Of a DNA stretch of 64,000 nucleotides, positions 29,659 to 41,574 are shown piece after piece. This DNA is from Ascoidea asiatica (lineage: Eukaryota > Ascomycota > Saccharomycetes > Ascoideales > Ascoideaceae), in the NCBI GenBank assembly GCA_001600695.1, contig BCKQ01000017.1:1-64000 (forward strand), read 5' to 3'. The notes below the pieces were generated by a model that was given only the letters and a program-made list of their open reading frames with translations, made no database searches and was not told where the DNA came from. Positions within the stretch are counted from its first letter, which is position 1, and each line of letters opens with the position of its first letter. The position numbers and the translations under genes were made by a program.

Positions 29659-30688
29659 TATACTATAATATCTTCTTAACTATGTTACCACTTTTTTTTC
29701 ATCCCTCATAAAATATGAATTGTAAATAAGAATTAAAATATTTATTAAATATTCTATTTTGACAAATTTTCTATTTTTTTTTTTTTTTTAGCTCTTTTTT
29801 GATTTTATTTTCTCTTTTCTGTTTTCATTTTCTCTTTTCGATTTCCATTTTCTCTTTTCGTTTTATTTTCTATTTCCATTTTCATTAATATAAACTTAAC
29901 TTAACCTAACTTATTACTATTACTATTACTATTACTATTACTATTACTATTACTACACTGTAATAATTTAGTGGTTTTTCAATCAAATACAATACTCAAA
30001 AGCTCAACAACTTACAACTTAAAACTTACAACAACTAACTAAAGAAAATATTCATATTAACCTAATCATTATTAATTAAGTATTTAAGTATCTAATTAAG
30101 TAAGTTAGTCTCCTTAATAATTATATATTAATTATTAAATCCCACTTAACTTTTCATATTTCTTTTCATATATTATTCTTTCTTTCTCTTCTTCTTCTTC
30201 TTCTTCTCTCTTCTTCTTTCATTTACTATTATTTTTTAATCACTTAAAAAATCAATCAATCAATCAACAAGTAAATCAATCATATATCAATATATCACTA
30301 TATCAATATATAAGTATATCAACTTATACTATCATATATTATATTACTATATATTATATTACTATATATTATATCTCTATATCACTATAAGTCATTATAA
30401 CAACATTCATAAAGTTGTATTCATTAGCAATATTTAATTATATTTGCTTACTTCTCTATCATCTATAATCTATAATCTATCATCTTATAGCAATTCATTA
30501 ATCATTTAAATACAATCTCTTTTCTTCTTCTTTTTTCATTTTCTATAAAAAAAAAAAAGTTATTTATTTACTATAAATTTGTATCAGCGCTTATTCAATT
30601 TTATTCAATTTTATTCAATTTTAATCAAATAATCACTTAATATTCATTTAATAATCATTTCAATAATCATTTTAATAATCATTTCAAT

Positions 30689-31659
30689 ATGTCAAATTCA
30701 ATGAGAGCTAAATTACCTTCAAAATTTTATCCAAAACAATTAATAAATTCAGAAATTAATTCTCATAAATTAGCTATAAATGAATATCAAAAAGAATTAT
30801 CAATAAATTTATATAATTTATCAAATAATGCAAAACCTGATATAAATTTAATTAAATTACAACCTGAATTAAATTTAAAATTAAGATCTTTATTATTAAG
30901 TATTTTATTTAAAATTTCTATAAAAACAAAAATAACTCCAGGAATTTATTATAAAGCTGTTAGAATCTTTGATAGATATTGTTCAAAAAGAATTGTACTT
31001 GAATCTCAAGCTCAATTAGTTATTTCTACTTCTTTATGGATTGCAGCAAAAGTTGCTGGTGGTTCAAATCATATTATAAATTCAATGAATATGCCAACTG
31101 GTAATAGATATATTGGTACTTCAAGAAGAGCAAGAATTCCAAGATTACAAGAACTTGTACTGTTATGTCCAGATTGTAATTATGATACTGGAATGTTTAT
31201 TCAAATGGAAAGACATATTTTAAATACTTTAGATTGGGATGTAACTGAACCAAATGTTTATAATTGGGCTTTTAATTTATCTGATTATCAATATTTAGAT
31301 AATCCAAATATAAATATTTCAATTGATTTTAAAAAAATTGCAATTATTAAAAATTTCTTAATTGAGGTTAGTACTTTTTCAAATAAATTAATTATGATTG
31401 ATCAATCTGATTTAGGTTGTTTAATTAAAAAATTATTAATAATTTTAATACTTAATGATGAAAATCATTTTAATATTCAACCTGAAAATTTATCTTCAAT
31501 TTTAAATGATAATAAAATTGATAATAATAATATTAATACAAATATTAATAATAATAATAATCCTGATAATAACAATAAAAATAAAAAACTTAATCTTGAT
31601 CATCTTATTAATATCAATACTCTTAATAACTCAAATAATAATCGTTCAGTTCAACAACG

Positions 31660-31690
<31 letters not shown>

Positions 31691-32746
31691 AATTCTTCAG
31701 ATGATGATTTTAATACTGATTATGCTAATGAATTATTATATTGTGTTGCAACTTTATTTAATGATGTTTATAAAGTTTATACAAATACTGAATATAATGA
31801 AATTAATGAAACTATTGCAAAAATTTATAAAGTTGCTGTTTCTCATATTATGGCTTTAAAAGATGAAAAAAGAAATAAAAAAATTTATGAAGAATCTTTA
31901 ATTAATTCAAATCAAAATCAAAATCAAATTCAAATTCAAAATCAAAATCAAAATCAAAATCAAAATATTAATTTAAATTCAAATAATATTTATAATTCTA
32001 ATTCTTCAAATGATTCTTATTATCTTTCAACTCCTCCAAGAAGAGCTGTTTCTTATTCAATTAATCAAAGAAGTCCAAGTATAAAATCTTCAAATAGTGA
32101 TTTTTCTGATGTTGATAGTTTAAGAACTACAAGATCTGTTAGTACTTCAAATTCTTCAATTTTTTCAACAGGTTCTGTTAATAGTATACGTAAAAATTCA
32201 AATCCAATTTCTTTTAGTTCAAGTTCTGGTTCAAATTTATCTGTTTCTTCTGCTGGAAATTCTCCAGTTCCATCTCCATTAAATCAAAATTATTCAAAAC
32301 AACAAAATATTATTAATACAAATACCAATACTAATAATATTAACATTAATAATAATAGTAATAATGTTACAAATACTGGTTTTAATGGTAATAATAATTG
32401 TTATAATAATTTTGCTATTCCTAATAATCCAAATATAAATAATGTTAATGTTAATAATGTTAGTAATACCAATAATAATAGTAATAATAATGTTCATCCT
32501 ATGCAACATCCAAATTTTAGTATAAATCCAAGTATTAATAATCCAAATTTAATTATTAAAAATAATGTTGTTCCAATGAATAATACTATTACTCATTTTA
32601 AAAATAATGATATAATGATGATGGGTATTCCACCAAGTTCAAATTTATCAGAAATTTCAATACCTCATTTATCTAAAAAAAATAGTTATAGAACAGTTTC
32701 TTCATCTTATGCAAATAATAATTCAAGAGGTAAAAATTGGTTATAA
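30689..32746 (+). CDS. G1 cyclin (Cln family)
   Basis: This is a 685-residue protein with an N-terminal cyclin box (about 25-200): ELNLKLRSLLLSILFKISIK, then YYKAVRIFDRYCSKRIVLES, QLVISTSLWIAAKVAGGSN, and MFIQMERHILNTLDWDVTEP, which is the usual G1 cyclin block. The order and the spacer with RARIPRLQELV point to the Cln1/2/3 and Ccn1/Hgc1 group; I cannot separate these by eye. The C-terminal two thirds are Asn/Ser-rich with Ser-Pro and Thr-Pro sites (STPPRR, QRSPSIK, GNSPVPSPL), as in PEST-type degradation regions. From family knowledge, it activates Cdc28 at Start and is degraded through SCF/Cdc34, whose gene is also in this window. One rare CTG codon occurs at residue 158. Confidence 0.88.
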
Positions 32747-33061
32747 AAAAAAATAAAATAAATTAATCTTTACAATGATTTGTAAATATAAATATAAATA
32801 TTAATATAAAGAATGTTATGAATTTTTAAAGGAAATAATAAAAACAAGAAAAACTAGAAAAAAAACAAAAAATATAATGAGTATTATAAAACTTTTAATG
32901 TGCCAGTGTTTTATAACTTTTAAAATTTTTATTTTGAATAAAGAACTTATTTCAATATGAATAATAGAATAAGCTGGCTAATAATTTTTTTTTTTTTTTT
33001 TTTTTTTTTAATAACTTTTTTTTAAGTATTTTTTACATATAATTTTCATAATATTTTCATA

Positions 33062-33104
<43 letters not shown>

Positions 33105-33773
33105 AAATTTTTTTTTTTTTTTTTTCGTATCTGTTTAGCATGTTAAGTTTTAACATTTTTTGTTTAATTTTTAAAATTTATTTGGATTTTTAATTAAATT
33201 TTTTAATTAATTTTTGGTTTTATTGCACAGTTTTTTGAATACTATTTTTTATAAATATTTATTATTTGTAGTATTGCAAATCAAAATAATAAATATTTCA
33301 AGATAATAATAAAGTTATTCTTTTTTTTTTTTGTTTTTTTTGTTTTTTTGTTTTTTTAATTCTATAAAATATTAGTCTACATAGCATTCAGTTTGTTTAA
33401 ACTTTCACCCACAGGCTTCTCTTTCTTTAACTATTTTCAATTTACTTTTCATATTATTTGTTTTTTTTGTTCTTATTTAAATTAATTAATTTTAAGTTAT
33501 CTTTATCAATTATATATTTTTAATCAAATTTTCGGATATTTTTCAATTTTTTTGAGTGTTAAATTTGTAGATTTTCATTTCAAGACCAGAATTACGGGAC
33601 TGCTTACTGTGAAACATGAAAACGGATAACGTCAACGTTAATTTGTTACGTGAAAAGAAGATAAAGAATTTGAAGAATAATAAAGTAATGAAGAAGTGAA
33701 GAAGTGAAGAAGTGAAGTAATGAAGAAGTGAAGAAGTGAAGAAGAAAGAAGTAAAGAAGAAGGAAGTAAAGAG
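32747..33773. promoter_or_regulatory. Cyclin gene 3' region and promoter of the GT62 gene
   Basis: No gene is seen. Very long T runs (32986-33010, 33067-33100 and 33108-33125) dominate the left half. One copy of the 16-mer lies at 33582-33597. The leader just before 33774 is a GAAGAAGT purine repeat (about 33688-33760). Confidence 0.55.
33582..33597 (+). promoter_or_regulatory. RARACCRNNNNTRYGG element upstream of the GT62 gene
   Basis: The sequence is AAGACCAGAATTACGG, about 180 bp upstream of the start of the GT62 mannosyltransferase. Confidence 0.6.
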
Positions 33774-34701
33774 ATGGAGATTATCAGTAGGATGAATAAG
33801 AATACAAAGTTAAAAGTACTTTCATTCTTTTGTATTGCTTCTTTACTTATAAACTTTATATTATTGAATAAGTTAAGTAGTTTAAATAATAATTTAAGTA
33901 CTGAATTGAATATTGAAAATAATAATGGAGTGAATATAGAAATTATTGAAACAGATAAATATAAGAAAGTGATACTTAAAAATGAAAATTATATTAATAA
34001 GGAAAATAAAGAAAATAAAGAAAATTCAACAATTATTTTAAGTACAATTATAAATTCAAAATCATATGGAGATAAAAGAAGTTTTAAAATTTTTTTTAAA
34101 TCATGTATAATATCATTAAATTTTAATCAAAATGAAATTTCTATAGGATTATCAATTGTTGAAATAGAAGAATTTGAAAAAATTTTAAATTTTTTTAAAG
34201 AAAATAATTTTGAAAATTTAAGAATTTTTAAAAAAATTATTTTAATTAATGTACCATTTATTGAAGATTATAATAATCAAGGTAATGGTAAAGATTTAGA
34301 TTATTTAAATAGACATTCATTATTAATTCAAAGAGAAAGAAGAAGTAGAATTGCAAAAGCAAGAAATTTTTTAATAAATAGTGCTATTGAAGATGAAATT
34401 AATGTTTTATTTATTGATTCAGATATAATAAAATTAAATAAAGAAATGTTAAATTTTTTTATAAATTTTAATAAAGAAATTATTGTTCCAAGAATTACAT
34501 ATTCAAATTTAATTGATTATGATTTAAATTCATGGGTTGGTAAAAGACTTAAACCAAATTTAGAAGAATTAAAAAAACATCATGATTTAAATAATGAATA
34601 TATTTTTATACCAAAAGATAGTGAAAATAAAGAAGAAATTAAACATTTAAAAGATTTAAGTATAAGTAATGAAAATTTTAATCCAAATAAAATTCCAGAT
34701 T

Positions 34702-34739
<38 letters not shown>

Positions 34740-34994
34740 GATAATAATAATGAATATAAAAATTTAAAAATATTTGAATTAGATTCAGTTGGAGGTGCAA
34801 TTTTATTTGTTAAAAGTTTTATATTTAAACTTGGTATTCAATTTCCACCATTTTATTTAATTGGTAGTGATTGGGAATATAAAGAAGGTGGTTATGATGG
34901 AATTGAAACTGAGGGATTATGCTATCAAGCAAAAACAATTGGATATCAATGCTGGGGAGTTCCTGATCTAATAGCGAACCACTACGTCGAGTGA
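33774..34994 (+). CDS. Golgi GT62 mannosyltransferase (Anp1/Van1/Mnn9 family)
   Basis: This 406-residue type II membrane protein has an anchor at about 12-32. The GT62 domain shows RERRSRIAKARNFLINSAI, then VLFIDSDIIKL (DXD-type motif, residues 215-217), IVPRITYSNLIDYDLNSWVG, then DSVGGAILFVKSFIFKLGIQ, FPPFYLIGSDWEYKEGG and YDGIETEGLCYQAKTIGYQC, then WGVPDLIANHYVE. In S. cerevisiae, Mnn9-Van1 (M-Pol I) and Mnn9-Anp1-Mnn10-Mnn11-Hoc1 (M-Pol II) build the alpha-1,6 mannan backbone, so this could act with the Mnn10 encoded at 3-4.4 kb. It is divergent from all three S. cerevisiae members as I know them, so I give no symbol. A second ATG at residue 7 could also start translation. An Asp-Asn repeat lies near 34710-34750. 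Confidence 0.85.
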
Positions 34995-36002
34995 GACATG
35001 TACTACAATAAAAAGAAGCACAGGAAGCAGAAGCAGCAACAGCACCATCTTCATCTTCTACACCATCTTTTATCACCATCTTCAATATCTCCATAGTAAA
35101 TAGTATGCAATAAAGCCCTAACTCTAATCTAAGAGCCCTACTACATATTAAAGCCCTACTTTCCTTTAGAGCCCTGATATTTTGGTTTGTTTACGTTTTT
35201 CCTCTTTTGGACACTGCGGAAATCGTGCACCCGGAACTGATCCATGCCACGGACACTCGGAACACTCACGTGACTGCTCCGAAGCTGGACTGTTTCTTTT
35301 GTTAGTGTTTTTATCAGTGCTTGAATATAAATTGAATTGAATTGAACAGTGAATATATTTATTGAAGCTTCAATAGATCATAATCATCATCAATATATAA
35401 ACATATATCATCATCTATTATTAACTATTTATTACTTATTAACTGAAGAATCATCTTATTCATCGATCAATAATCAAAATAATAACTAAAAAATCTATGA
35501 TAATCATTTAATTACATTTCTATATATTCATTTATCTTCTATATCTTAAATATCTTAAATATCTTAAATATCTTAAATATCTTAAATATCTCAATCATTA
35601 TCCAAATACCTTTCTTTTTTTAATCAATTCAATATATTCATAAAATAATTATAATAATTTTAGAATATTCAATAAATCTCATTTCAAATTTACCAATTTC
35701 ATTAATCAATTTAATCTTTTATAAAATATAGAATCTTATTAATTTTATTCTACCTTTTTTTCTTTATCTTTTCACATCTCATTCATATTTTTTTTTTATT
35801 TCCTTTTCTTTTATTCAAATTTTGGTTATTTGGTTATTCATTTTCATTTTCATTTTCATTTTCATTTTCATATATCTTTTTCATAAACTTGCTTTAGTTT
35901 TAATCTAATTCTTTTCTTAATTCATTCAATCAATCACCAAAATCATTTAAATCAAATATAATCAAATATAATCAAATTCAATCAAATATAATCAAAATTA
36001 AA
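34995..36002. promoter_or_regulatory. GT62 gene 3' region and STS1 promoter
   Basis: No gene is seen. AGCCCTACT-type repeats lie at 35113-35175 (four copies of A-GCCCT). A GC-richer island at 35210-35300 has CCCGGAACTGAT and CACGTG at 35267-35272 in TCACGTGA context (Cbf1/Tye7-type E-box). TATCTTAAA repeats (35540-35590), TTTTCATTTTCA (35840-35870) and AATCAAATAT repeats (35945-35995) form the leader. Confidence 0.55.
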
Positions 36003-37184
36003 ATGACTTCATTATCCTTTTCTTGGGGTTTTCAACCATGTTTAAAATCTGATAATAAAGATATTTCAATTTCAAATTCTGATCTTACTAATCTTAATCT
36101 TAATATTAATCTTGAAAATTCAAAACATTTACCTTCTACATCTATATCTTCTTCATTATCTTCTGTTCCTTCTTCCACAACTTCTTCTTCTCCTTCTTAT
36201 TCTTCTTCTTCTACATCATCATCTGCATCTGCATCTGCATCTGCATCTGCTTCCTCAACATCTCATATACCTACTTCTTCTTCTTCAATAACTAAAAGAT
36301 CTTCAAATATAAGATCTCTTAAAAGAAGACAAAATTTCGATGATTCTAATAATAATAATAATTCAAATAAAAATAATATAAATTCAAATAGAATTTTAAA
36401 AAAAAATAATAAAAAAAAATCAAAATTATCAAATTCTTTAATAATTGGTAAACAATTACCTTTAAATACTTTAATAAATTCTTTAGATAAAAATAATTTA
36501 TCTTTAATTTTAAAAAAATTAATTAATGAAAAACCTGAATTAAATCAATATATTTTAAATATTTCTTCAAATTTAATTTCTATTGAAAATTCTTTAAATT
36601 ATTTAATTCAATTTTTAAATGATAAAATTTTAAATAAATTACCTTATAAAGTTAATCCAATTAGTGAATATTCATTTTTAAGAATTGAAAAAAATTTAAA
36701 AGAATTTTATAATAATTTATCTGATTTTTTATTAAATTTTTTACCTCCAAATGAAATTAGTTTCTTAAATTCTTTAAAATTTATTAATGAAATTTCAAAT
36801 TTAATTCATAAAATTCCAAATTTTCAAATTGATATTTATAATTTATATCATAAAAAAAATATTTATAATCAAATTTCTGATGCTTGGTTAACAATTTTAA
36901 AATTTCATTTAGATTCTTCAAATAATAATAATATTAATTTATTATATTTAATTGATAATGATTATATTAAAATTTTAAATAATCATAAATCTAAATTAGA
37001 TCAACAAGATATTAATAATAATTCTTTTCAAAAAATTATTGAATATTTAAATTTAAAAATTGTTGATTATAATAATTTAAATAATAATAATAATTTTATG
37101 AATATTAATAATATTAATAATAATAATAATGATAATAATATCTTTAATAATAATATTATTGGTAATAATAATTGTATTGATATC

Positions 37185-37226
<42 letters not shown>

Positions 37227-37385
37227 TATCATAATAATTTCAATAATAACAATAATAATTCTGATAATATTAATACTCATAATAATAGTAATAATAATGA
37301 TAATTTAGGTATTAATAGTCCATTTTCAAGATTAAAACAAAATTCTCCATTTTTACAACAAGAAGCTATTAATTATATTCTATAG
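36003..37385 (+). CDS. STS1: Sts1/Cut8-type nuclear proteasome tether
   Basis: The 460-residue protein starts MTSLSFSWGFQPCLK, like the FEWGFKP start of Sts1. A Ser/Thr-rich region with an Ala-Ser repeat and a basic KRSSNIRSLKRR segment (NLS-like) follows. The folded part (about 145-330) reads IIGKQLPLNTLINSLDKNNL, LNYLIQFLNDKIL, EYSFLRIEKNLKEFYNNLSD, FLLNFLPPNE and LHKIP-type helices, which match the Cut8 helical bundle. The C-terminal 100 residues are Asn repeats. From family knowledge, Sts1 binds Rpn11 and importin alpha and brings proteasomes to the nucleus. A catalytic-core proteasome gene (PRE1) is also in this window. The length is 319 in S. cerevisiae; the excess is low complexity. 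Confidence 0.85.
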
Positions 37386-37628
37386 TATCTAAATACAATA
37401 TATATGATATGATTATAATAAATGTTAATATAAGTTTATATATATAATAAATTTTAATAGATGTATCTTTGATTAATTATATATATATATATAATATACG
37501 ATATAAGATATAACAAACAAACAAACAAACAAACAAACGGAAAAAAAAAAGTATTTAAAAAGATAATATAATATAATATATAATAATCAAGATTTTTTTT
37601 TTCTTTTCTTTTCTTTTCTTTATCATTT

Positions 37629-38639
37629 TTAACGAACAACTTGTATAATTTTAGGTAAATCTTCAATTTGTTGTAAAACAAATTCTTTTTCATCTAATAA
37701 AGTACGACTTTCTCTATCAAAATTAAAATTTTTAAAAAATAAAATTAATTTATCTCTATTTTTTATTAATATATCACAAACAGGTTTATTTTTTTTTGGA
37801 TTTGCAACAAATACTTTAAATACATTAAAAGCTTCAATTTGAATATTTTTTGAACGATCACTTAATAAAATCATAATTAATTTTAAATTTTCTGGAGAAT
37901 TAACATAATTTGACATTAATAAATGATTTGATCTATCAAGAATTAAATCAGATAATAATTTTATTGATTGTCTTTTTGTAACATAATTACCATTTGTTAA
38001 TAAATTATTTATATTTAAAATAAAATTATTTAAATTTAAATTATTTTTAAAAAAATTAGAAACAATATTTTTATGTTTTGTTAATAAATCAATTAAAGTT
38101 GTGAAAGCATCAGTTGCAATTTCAAAAGAAGAATTTTTACAATATTTAAAATAATTCCAAAAAGATTGATTTTGATTTAATAAATAATTTGCTAAATTTT
38201 CATATTTTATACATTCTCTTATAATTTGACCAGAAATTAAAGAAATTTCATGAATTTCTGGACTTTTAAATAAAGTTTGTAAAATTTTTTTTTTTAATAA
38301 TAAATGATCAATTGTTGGAGGTCTTTTTAATAAAGTTATAAATAAAATTGAAACATCTTTTCTTGAATCAAATTCTAAATTTTGAATATTTGAAACTAAT
38401 AAATAAAGACAATCAGTTGAATAAATTTCTTGAGCTAAAATATTAATTTGATCAGGTTGTGGAATATTATCATCATCACCATGTAAAATAATTTTAATTT
38501 GATTTAAATATCTTGAACAATCTTCTTGAGCTTTTTTTTTATCATTTGAATTTTGAGTATCTAATTTTGCAATTTGATCATTTAAAACTTTTATTAATTC
38601 AGAAGGAGTTTTTGGATTTCTTTTAAATAAAAAAGCCAT
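37629..38639 (-). CDS. HYM1: Hym1, MO25-family component of the RAM network
   Basis: The 336-residue length is close to S. cerevisiae Hym1 (399) and animal MO25 (about 341). I start it at the ATG of MAFLFKRNPKTPSELIKVLN, the exact family start. An upstream in-frame ATG (38771) would add 44 Tyr/Ser-rich residues with no family support. The armadillo-like helical repeats are seen with KTPSELIKVLNDQIAKLD, CLYLLVSNIQNLEFDSRKDV, FEIATDAFTTLIDLLTKHK, YVTKRQSIKLLSDLILDRSN and NIQIEAFNVFKVFVANPKK. From family knowledge, Hym1 scaffolds Kic1 in the Cbk1-Mob2 pathway controlling Ace2 and cell separation. Convergent with STS1. Confidence 0.95.
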   Translation of the reverse strand: MAFLFKRNPKTPSELIKVLNDQIAKLDTQNSNDKKKAQEDCSRYLNQIKIILHGDDDNIPQPDQINILAQEIYSTDCLYLLVSNIQNLEFDSRKDVSILFITLLKRPPTIDHLLLKKKILQTLFKSPEIHEISLISGQIIRECIKYENLANYLLNQNQSFWNYFKYCKNSSFEIATDAFTTLIDLLTKHKNIVSNFFKNNLNLNNFILNINNLLTNGNYVTKRQSIKLLSDLILDRSNHLLMSNYVNSPENLKLIMILLSDRSKNIQIEAFNVFKVFVANPKKNKPVCDILIKNRDKLILFFKNFNFDRESRTLLDEKEFVLQQIEDLPKIIQVVR

Positions 38640-39751
38640 TTTTTTATAATTATAATATGTAATGAAAAGTGATGAGAAATAATGAATGAAGTTGAATAGA
38701 AAATGAAAAGTTTTATAAGAATAAGAATAAGAATAAGAATGAGAATAATATGAGAAGTAATTAACCAGCAATTAACAGAAGAATAAATAATAAGAAAATA
38801 ATAAAGAGCAAAAAATATATGAATAAAGGAATAAATGAATATAACAAATAAAAAGATGAATAAAAGAAATTAGATAAAAGAGTAGATATAATAAGCAATT
38901 AGGATATAAAATATAAATAAAAAGATAAGAAATTGATTGAAATGAATTGATATATGAAATGATTGAAATCAATGGTAATGATAAAAAAGGATATAAAAAA
39001 AGGATATAAACTTGAAAATTAAATAGGATATTATAGGATATTATAGGATTTTATAGGATATTATAGGATATAATATTATTGAATAGTTATTGAATAGGAT
39101 AATAGATTTTCAATATAAAGAGGACAAACCGAGTTAAATTAAATGGAATAGTATATTTTTAAATTATTATTAAATATTATATGATAAATGATATGTGATT
39201 GAATATGATTTGATCTATAATTGATTTATATTTATATGATCGATAGATGATTGAATGAATTTAATGATGTTTTTGATGATTCTGATGGTTTTGAAGATAG
39301 TTTTGTTGTTGATATTGATATTATTATTGATATTATTATTGATATTATTATATTATTATTATATCTTGTTGATACAGAGATAAAAGAAAGAGTGTGAAGT
39401 GTTGCACTTCTGCGGTATTTCACCGGTTTCACTCGAGTGACAAAGAGCAGACCCCCGGGGAGCTAGGTAGACCCCGGTTTCAGTTCAAATAAAAGGGGTT
39501 TGAAACTAGCCACCCACTAGCCATGCTTTGTTGTGGCGAGTAACGTGTCAAAGTACGTTTCACAACGCGTGTCAGCTTGCGTGTGGAAGTGCGTCTGCTT
39601 AGTCAGCTCTGAGTCATTCTCGCTCGTAACCTTTCTTTTTTTTCTCGAATCCGTTGCAGCTCATCAAATATAACGGTTTTTTTTTTAAGTATTAGTAATT
39701 TATTAGTTATAAACTAATAAGAAGATAATGATACCTTTGAACCAATAAAGG

Positions 39752-39784
<33 letters not shown>

Positions 39785-39903
39785 ATGGTTAATTACTTGA
39801 AATATGTTTATAACTCTATCAACTTAATGACATTAATCTTTTACTTATTAAATTACATTTCACTAACTATTGGTAATAGATAATTAATAATTGATAATTA
39901 AAA
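38640..39903. promoter_or_regulatory. Divergent promoter of HYM1 and RIB5
   Basis: No gene is seen. Near HYM1 the DNA is AT-rich with a 10-bp ATAGGATATT array (about 39023-39075). A GC-rich island at 39400-39660 has palindromic CCCCCGGGG (about 39453), TAGACCCCGG, an ACGCGT at 39565-39570 and TGAGTCA at 39610-39616. An ATT array (39756-39782) precedes RIB5. Confidence 0.55.
39023..39075. repeat. ATAGGATATT tandem array
   Basis: About five units of a 10-bp repeat (one variant, ATAGGATTTT) lie 0.4 kb upstream of HYM1. The TAGGATA core resembles the TAGGACA/TAGGATA elements seen near 20.2 kb. Confidence 0.75.
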
Positions 39904-40644
39904 ATGTTTACTGGAATTGTTGAAGAAATTGGAGAAGTTTTAGAATATAAAGAATTAGATTTATCTGAATCTGGTGGTAATGGAGTTTCATTAACAATAA
40001 AAAATTGTGAAAAGATTTTAAAAGATATTAATTTAGGTGATTCAATTTCAATAAATGGTGTATGTTTAACAGTTACTGAATTTGATAATAAACAATTATT
40101 TAAAAATAAAGGATATTTTAAAGTTGGAATTAGTGAAGAAACACTTAAAAAAACAAATTTAAATGAATTAAAATTTTTAAATTCTATTAAAAAAGTTAAT
40201 TTAGAAAGAGCAATGAGTATAAATTCAAGATTTGGTGGACATTTAGTTCAAGGTCATATTGATTCAATTGCAAAAATAATTTCAATAAATAATGAAAAAA
40301 ATTCATTAATTTATAAATTTCAATTTTTTAATGAATTTAATAAATCACTTATTAATTATATTGTTAAAAAAGGTTTTATTACCATTGATGGTACAAGTTT
40401 AACAATAATTGATGTAAATTATATTGAATATACATTTAAAATTATGTTAATTAATCATACACAAAAAAATTCAATATTATCATTAAAAAAATTAAATAAT
40501 TTTGTTAATATTGAAGTTGATTTATTTGCAAAATTAATTGAAAGACAAATTAATTTAAATATTCAAAATATAAATAGTCCATTATATAATTATATTAATA
40601 AGTTTATTGATAATGCAATTGAAAAGAAGTTAGCCACTAAATAG
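39904..40644 (+). CDS. RIB5: Riboflavin synthase alpha chain
   Basis: This 246-residue enzyme is made of two lumazine-binding halves. The N half reads MFTGIVEEIGEVLE, then LGDSISINGVCLTVTEFD. The C half reads GGHLVQGHIDSIAKIISI, then GFITIDGTSLTIIDVNY. The repeat of S-[IL]-x-[IV]-[ND]-G-x-[CS]-L-T is the lumazine-binding signature. It makes riboflavin plus a pyrimidine by dismutating two 6,7-dimethyl-8-ribityllumazine molecules. The 238-residue S. cerevisiae protein is about the same length. Together with FMN1 at 15.4 kb, the window covers riboflavin completion and its conversion to FMN. Confidence 0.96.
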   Translation: MFTGIVEEIGEVLEYKELDLSESGGNGVSLTIKNCEKILKDINLGDSISINGVCLTVTEFDNKQLFKNKGYFKVGISEETLKKTNLNELKFLNSIKKVNLERAMSINSRFGGHLVQGHIDSIAKIISINNEKNSLIYKFQFFNEFNKSLINYIVKKGFITIDGTSLTIIDVNYIEYTFKIMLINHTQKNSILSLKKLNNFVNIEVDLFAKLIERQINLNIQNINSPLYNYINKFIDNAIEKKLATK

Positions 40645-40749
40645 TAAATAGTAAATAGTTTTATTTATATATATATATGTATATGTGAGTAGAAATAATA
40701 CAGAATTAAAGAATTAAAGAGTTAAATAATAAAGGAAAGTAGTAAGTGT

Positions 40750-40952
40750 TTATATAGTTATTGGATTGAAAGAACATTGACAATTTAATTCACAATTTAA
40801 TTTTAAAGTAGAATAATCATTTTTATTTATATTTAATATATTTGTTGAATATAAATTGAATAAGAATTGAATAATCTTTAAAGATAAATTATCATTATTG
40901 ATATTAAATAAATTTAAAATTTTACCAAAATTTATAATTTTTAAATATCCAA

Positions 40953-40989
<37 letters not shown>

Positions 40990-41574
40990 TTCTAGATTAT
41001 AATTTAAAATTTCATTATTTGATATAGATTCATAAATATTTTCATAAAAATATAATCTTTTTTTAAAATCTTTAATTGCCAAATTTTTATTTATATTTTT
41101 ATAATCTTTATTATTTTTATTATTTAATTTATTTAATATATTTTTATTAATTTGTTTTAAATCATTACATATACTTTCAATAAATATTATTTTTATATCA
41201 TTTGAAAATTTTTTTACTTTATTTATAATATTTTTTCTTCTTAATTTTGTTGAATTTGTTGCATCAAATATTGAAATTTTTTCATTGTTATTATTATTAT
41301 AATTTAAAAAATTTATTGCATTATTTAAAGTTTCCATTGCCCAATTTTCTTTAATTTTATTATAATTTTCATTTAATGGATTAAAAAAATTTGAATTATT
41401 ATTATTAATTGAATTATTATTAATAATATTTGAATTTCTTCTTGTATTACCAGCATTAAAAATTTTACAATTAAAATTATTTAAAATTAAATAATTTTTT
41501 ATAGAATTTGAAATTGTTGATTTACCTCTTGCAGGTAATCCAACCATTACAATTAATAATTTTATATCTGACAT
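40750..41574 (-). CDS. 6-phosphofructo-2-kinase domain protein, no phosphatase domain
   Basis: This 274-residue protein has the 6PF2K kinase fold: Walker A GLPARGKST (12-20), FNAGNTRRN (usually FNVGEYRR), ENWAMETLNNAINFL, ISIFDATNSTKLRRKNI (usually FDATNTTRxRR), KIIFIESICND, LAIKDFKKRLYFYENIYES, and at the end IGYLKIINFGKILNLF (usually GYxxxxNVG). It stops where a bifunctional enzyme would begin its bisphosphatase half (RHGE), which is absent. Fungal kinase-only forms exist (Pfk26/Pfk27 type), but this one is shorter than those. Asn tracts fill the loops after the TRR motif and near residue 205. It probably makes fructose 2,6-bisphosphate. The changed FNAGNTRR motif leaves activity open. Confidence 0.85.

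Larger units (their letters stand above)
28168..30688. promoter_or_regulatory. Long (2.5 kb) intergenic region between TIM11 and the G1 cyclin gene
   Basis: No convincing gene is seen. Near TIM11 are two copies of the 16-mer (28431-28446 and 28461-28476). A GC-rich island covers 28960-29260, with CAGACACAGACA and ACTGGTACAAACTGG repeats and a doubled TGTGTGGCTAG. GTTACCAAT repeats (29604-29658), a TTACTA array (29912-29955), pyrimidine tracts (29770-29900) and ATATATTATATTACT repeats (30330-30380) follow. The leader is AT-rich. Very long promoters are usual for G1 cyclins. Frames at 28855-29169 (minus), 29248-29490 and 29471-29668 (plus) are repeat-driven or featureless. Confidence 0.55.

Noticed and set aside
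28855-29668. Three frames of 65-104 codons upstream of the cyclin gene
   Set aside because: One is Cys/Leu repeats from ACAGAC arrays and the others lack any motif. They fit promoter DNA better than genes.
35113-35175. AGCCCT repeats as a telomere-like or Rap1 array
   Set aside because: Only four irregular copies, not matching a known telomeric unit, and in the middle of genic DNA.
38640-38771. N-terminal extension of HYM1 from an upstream ATG
   Set aside because: The added 44 residues are Tyr/Ser/Phe repeats from an AAGAATAAG microsatellite, while MAFLFKRNPK is the exact family start.
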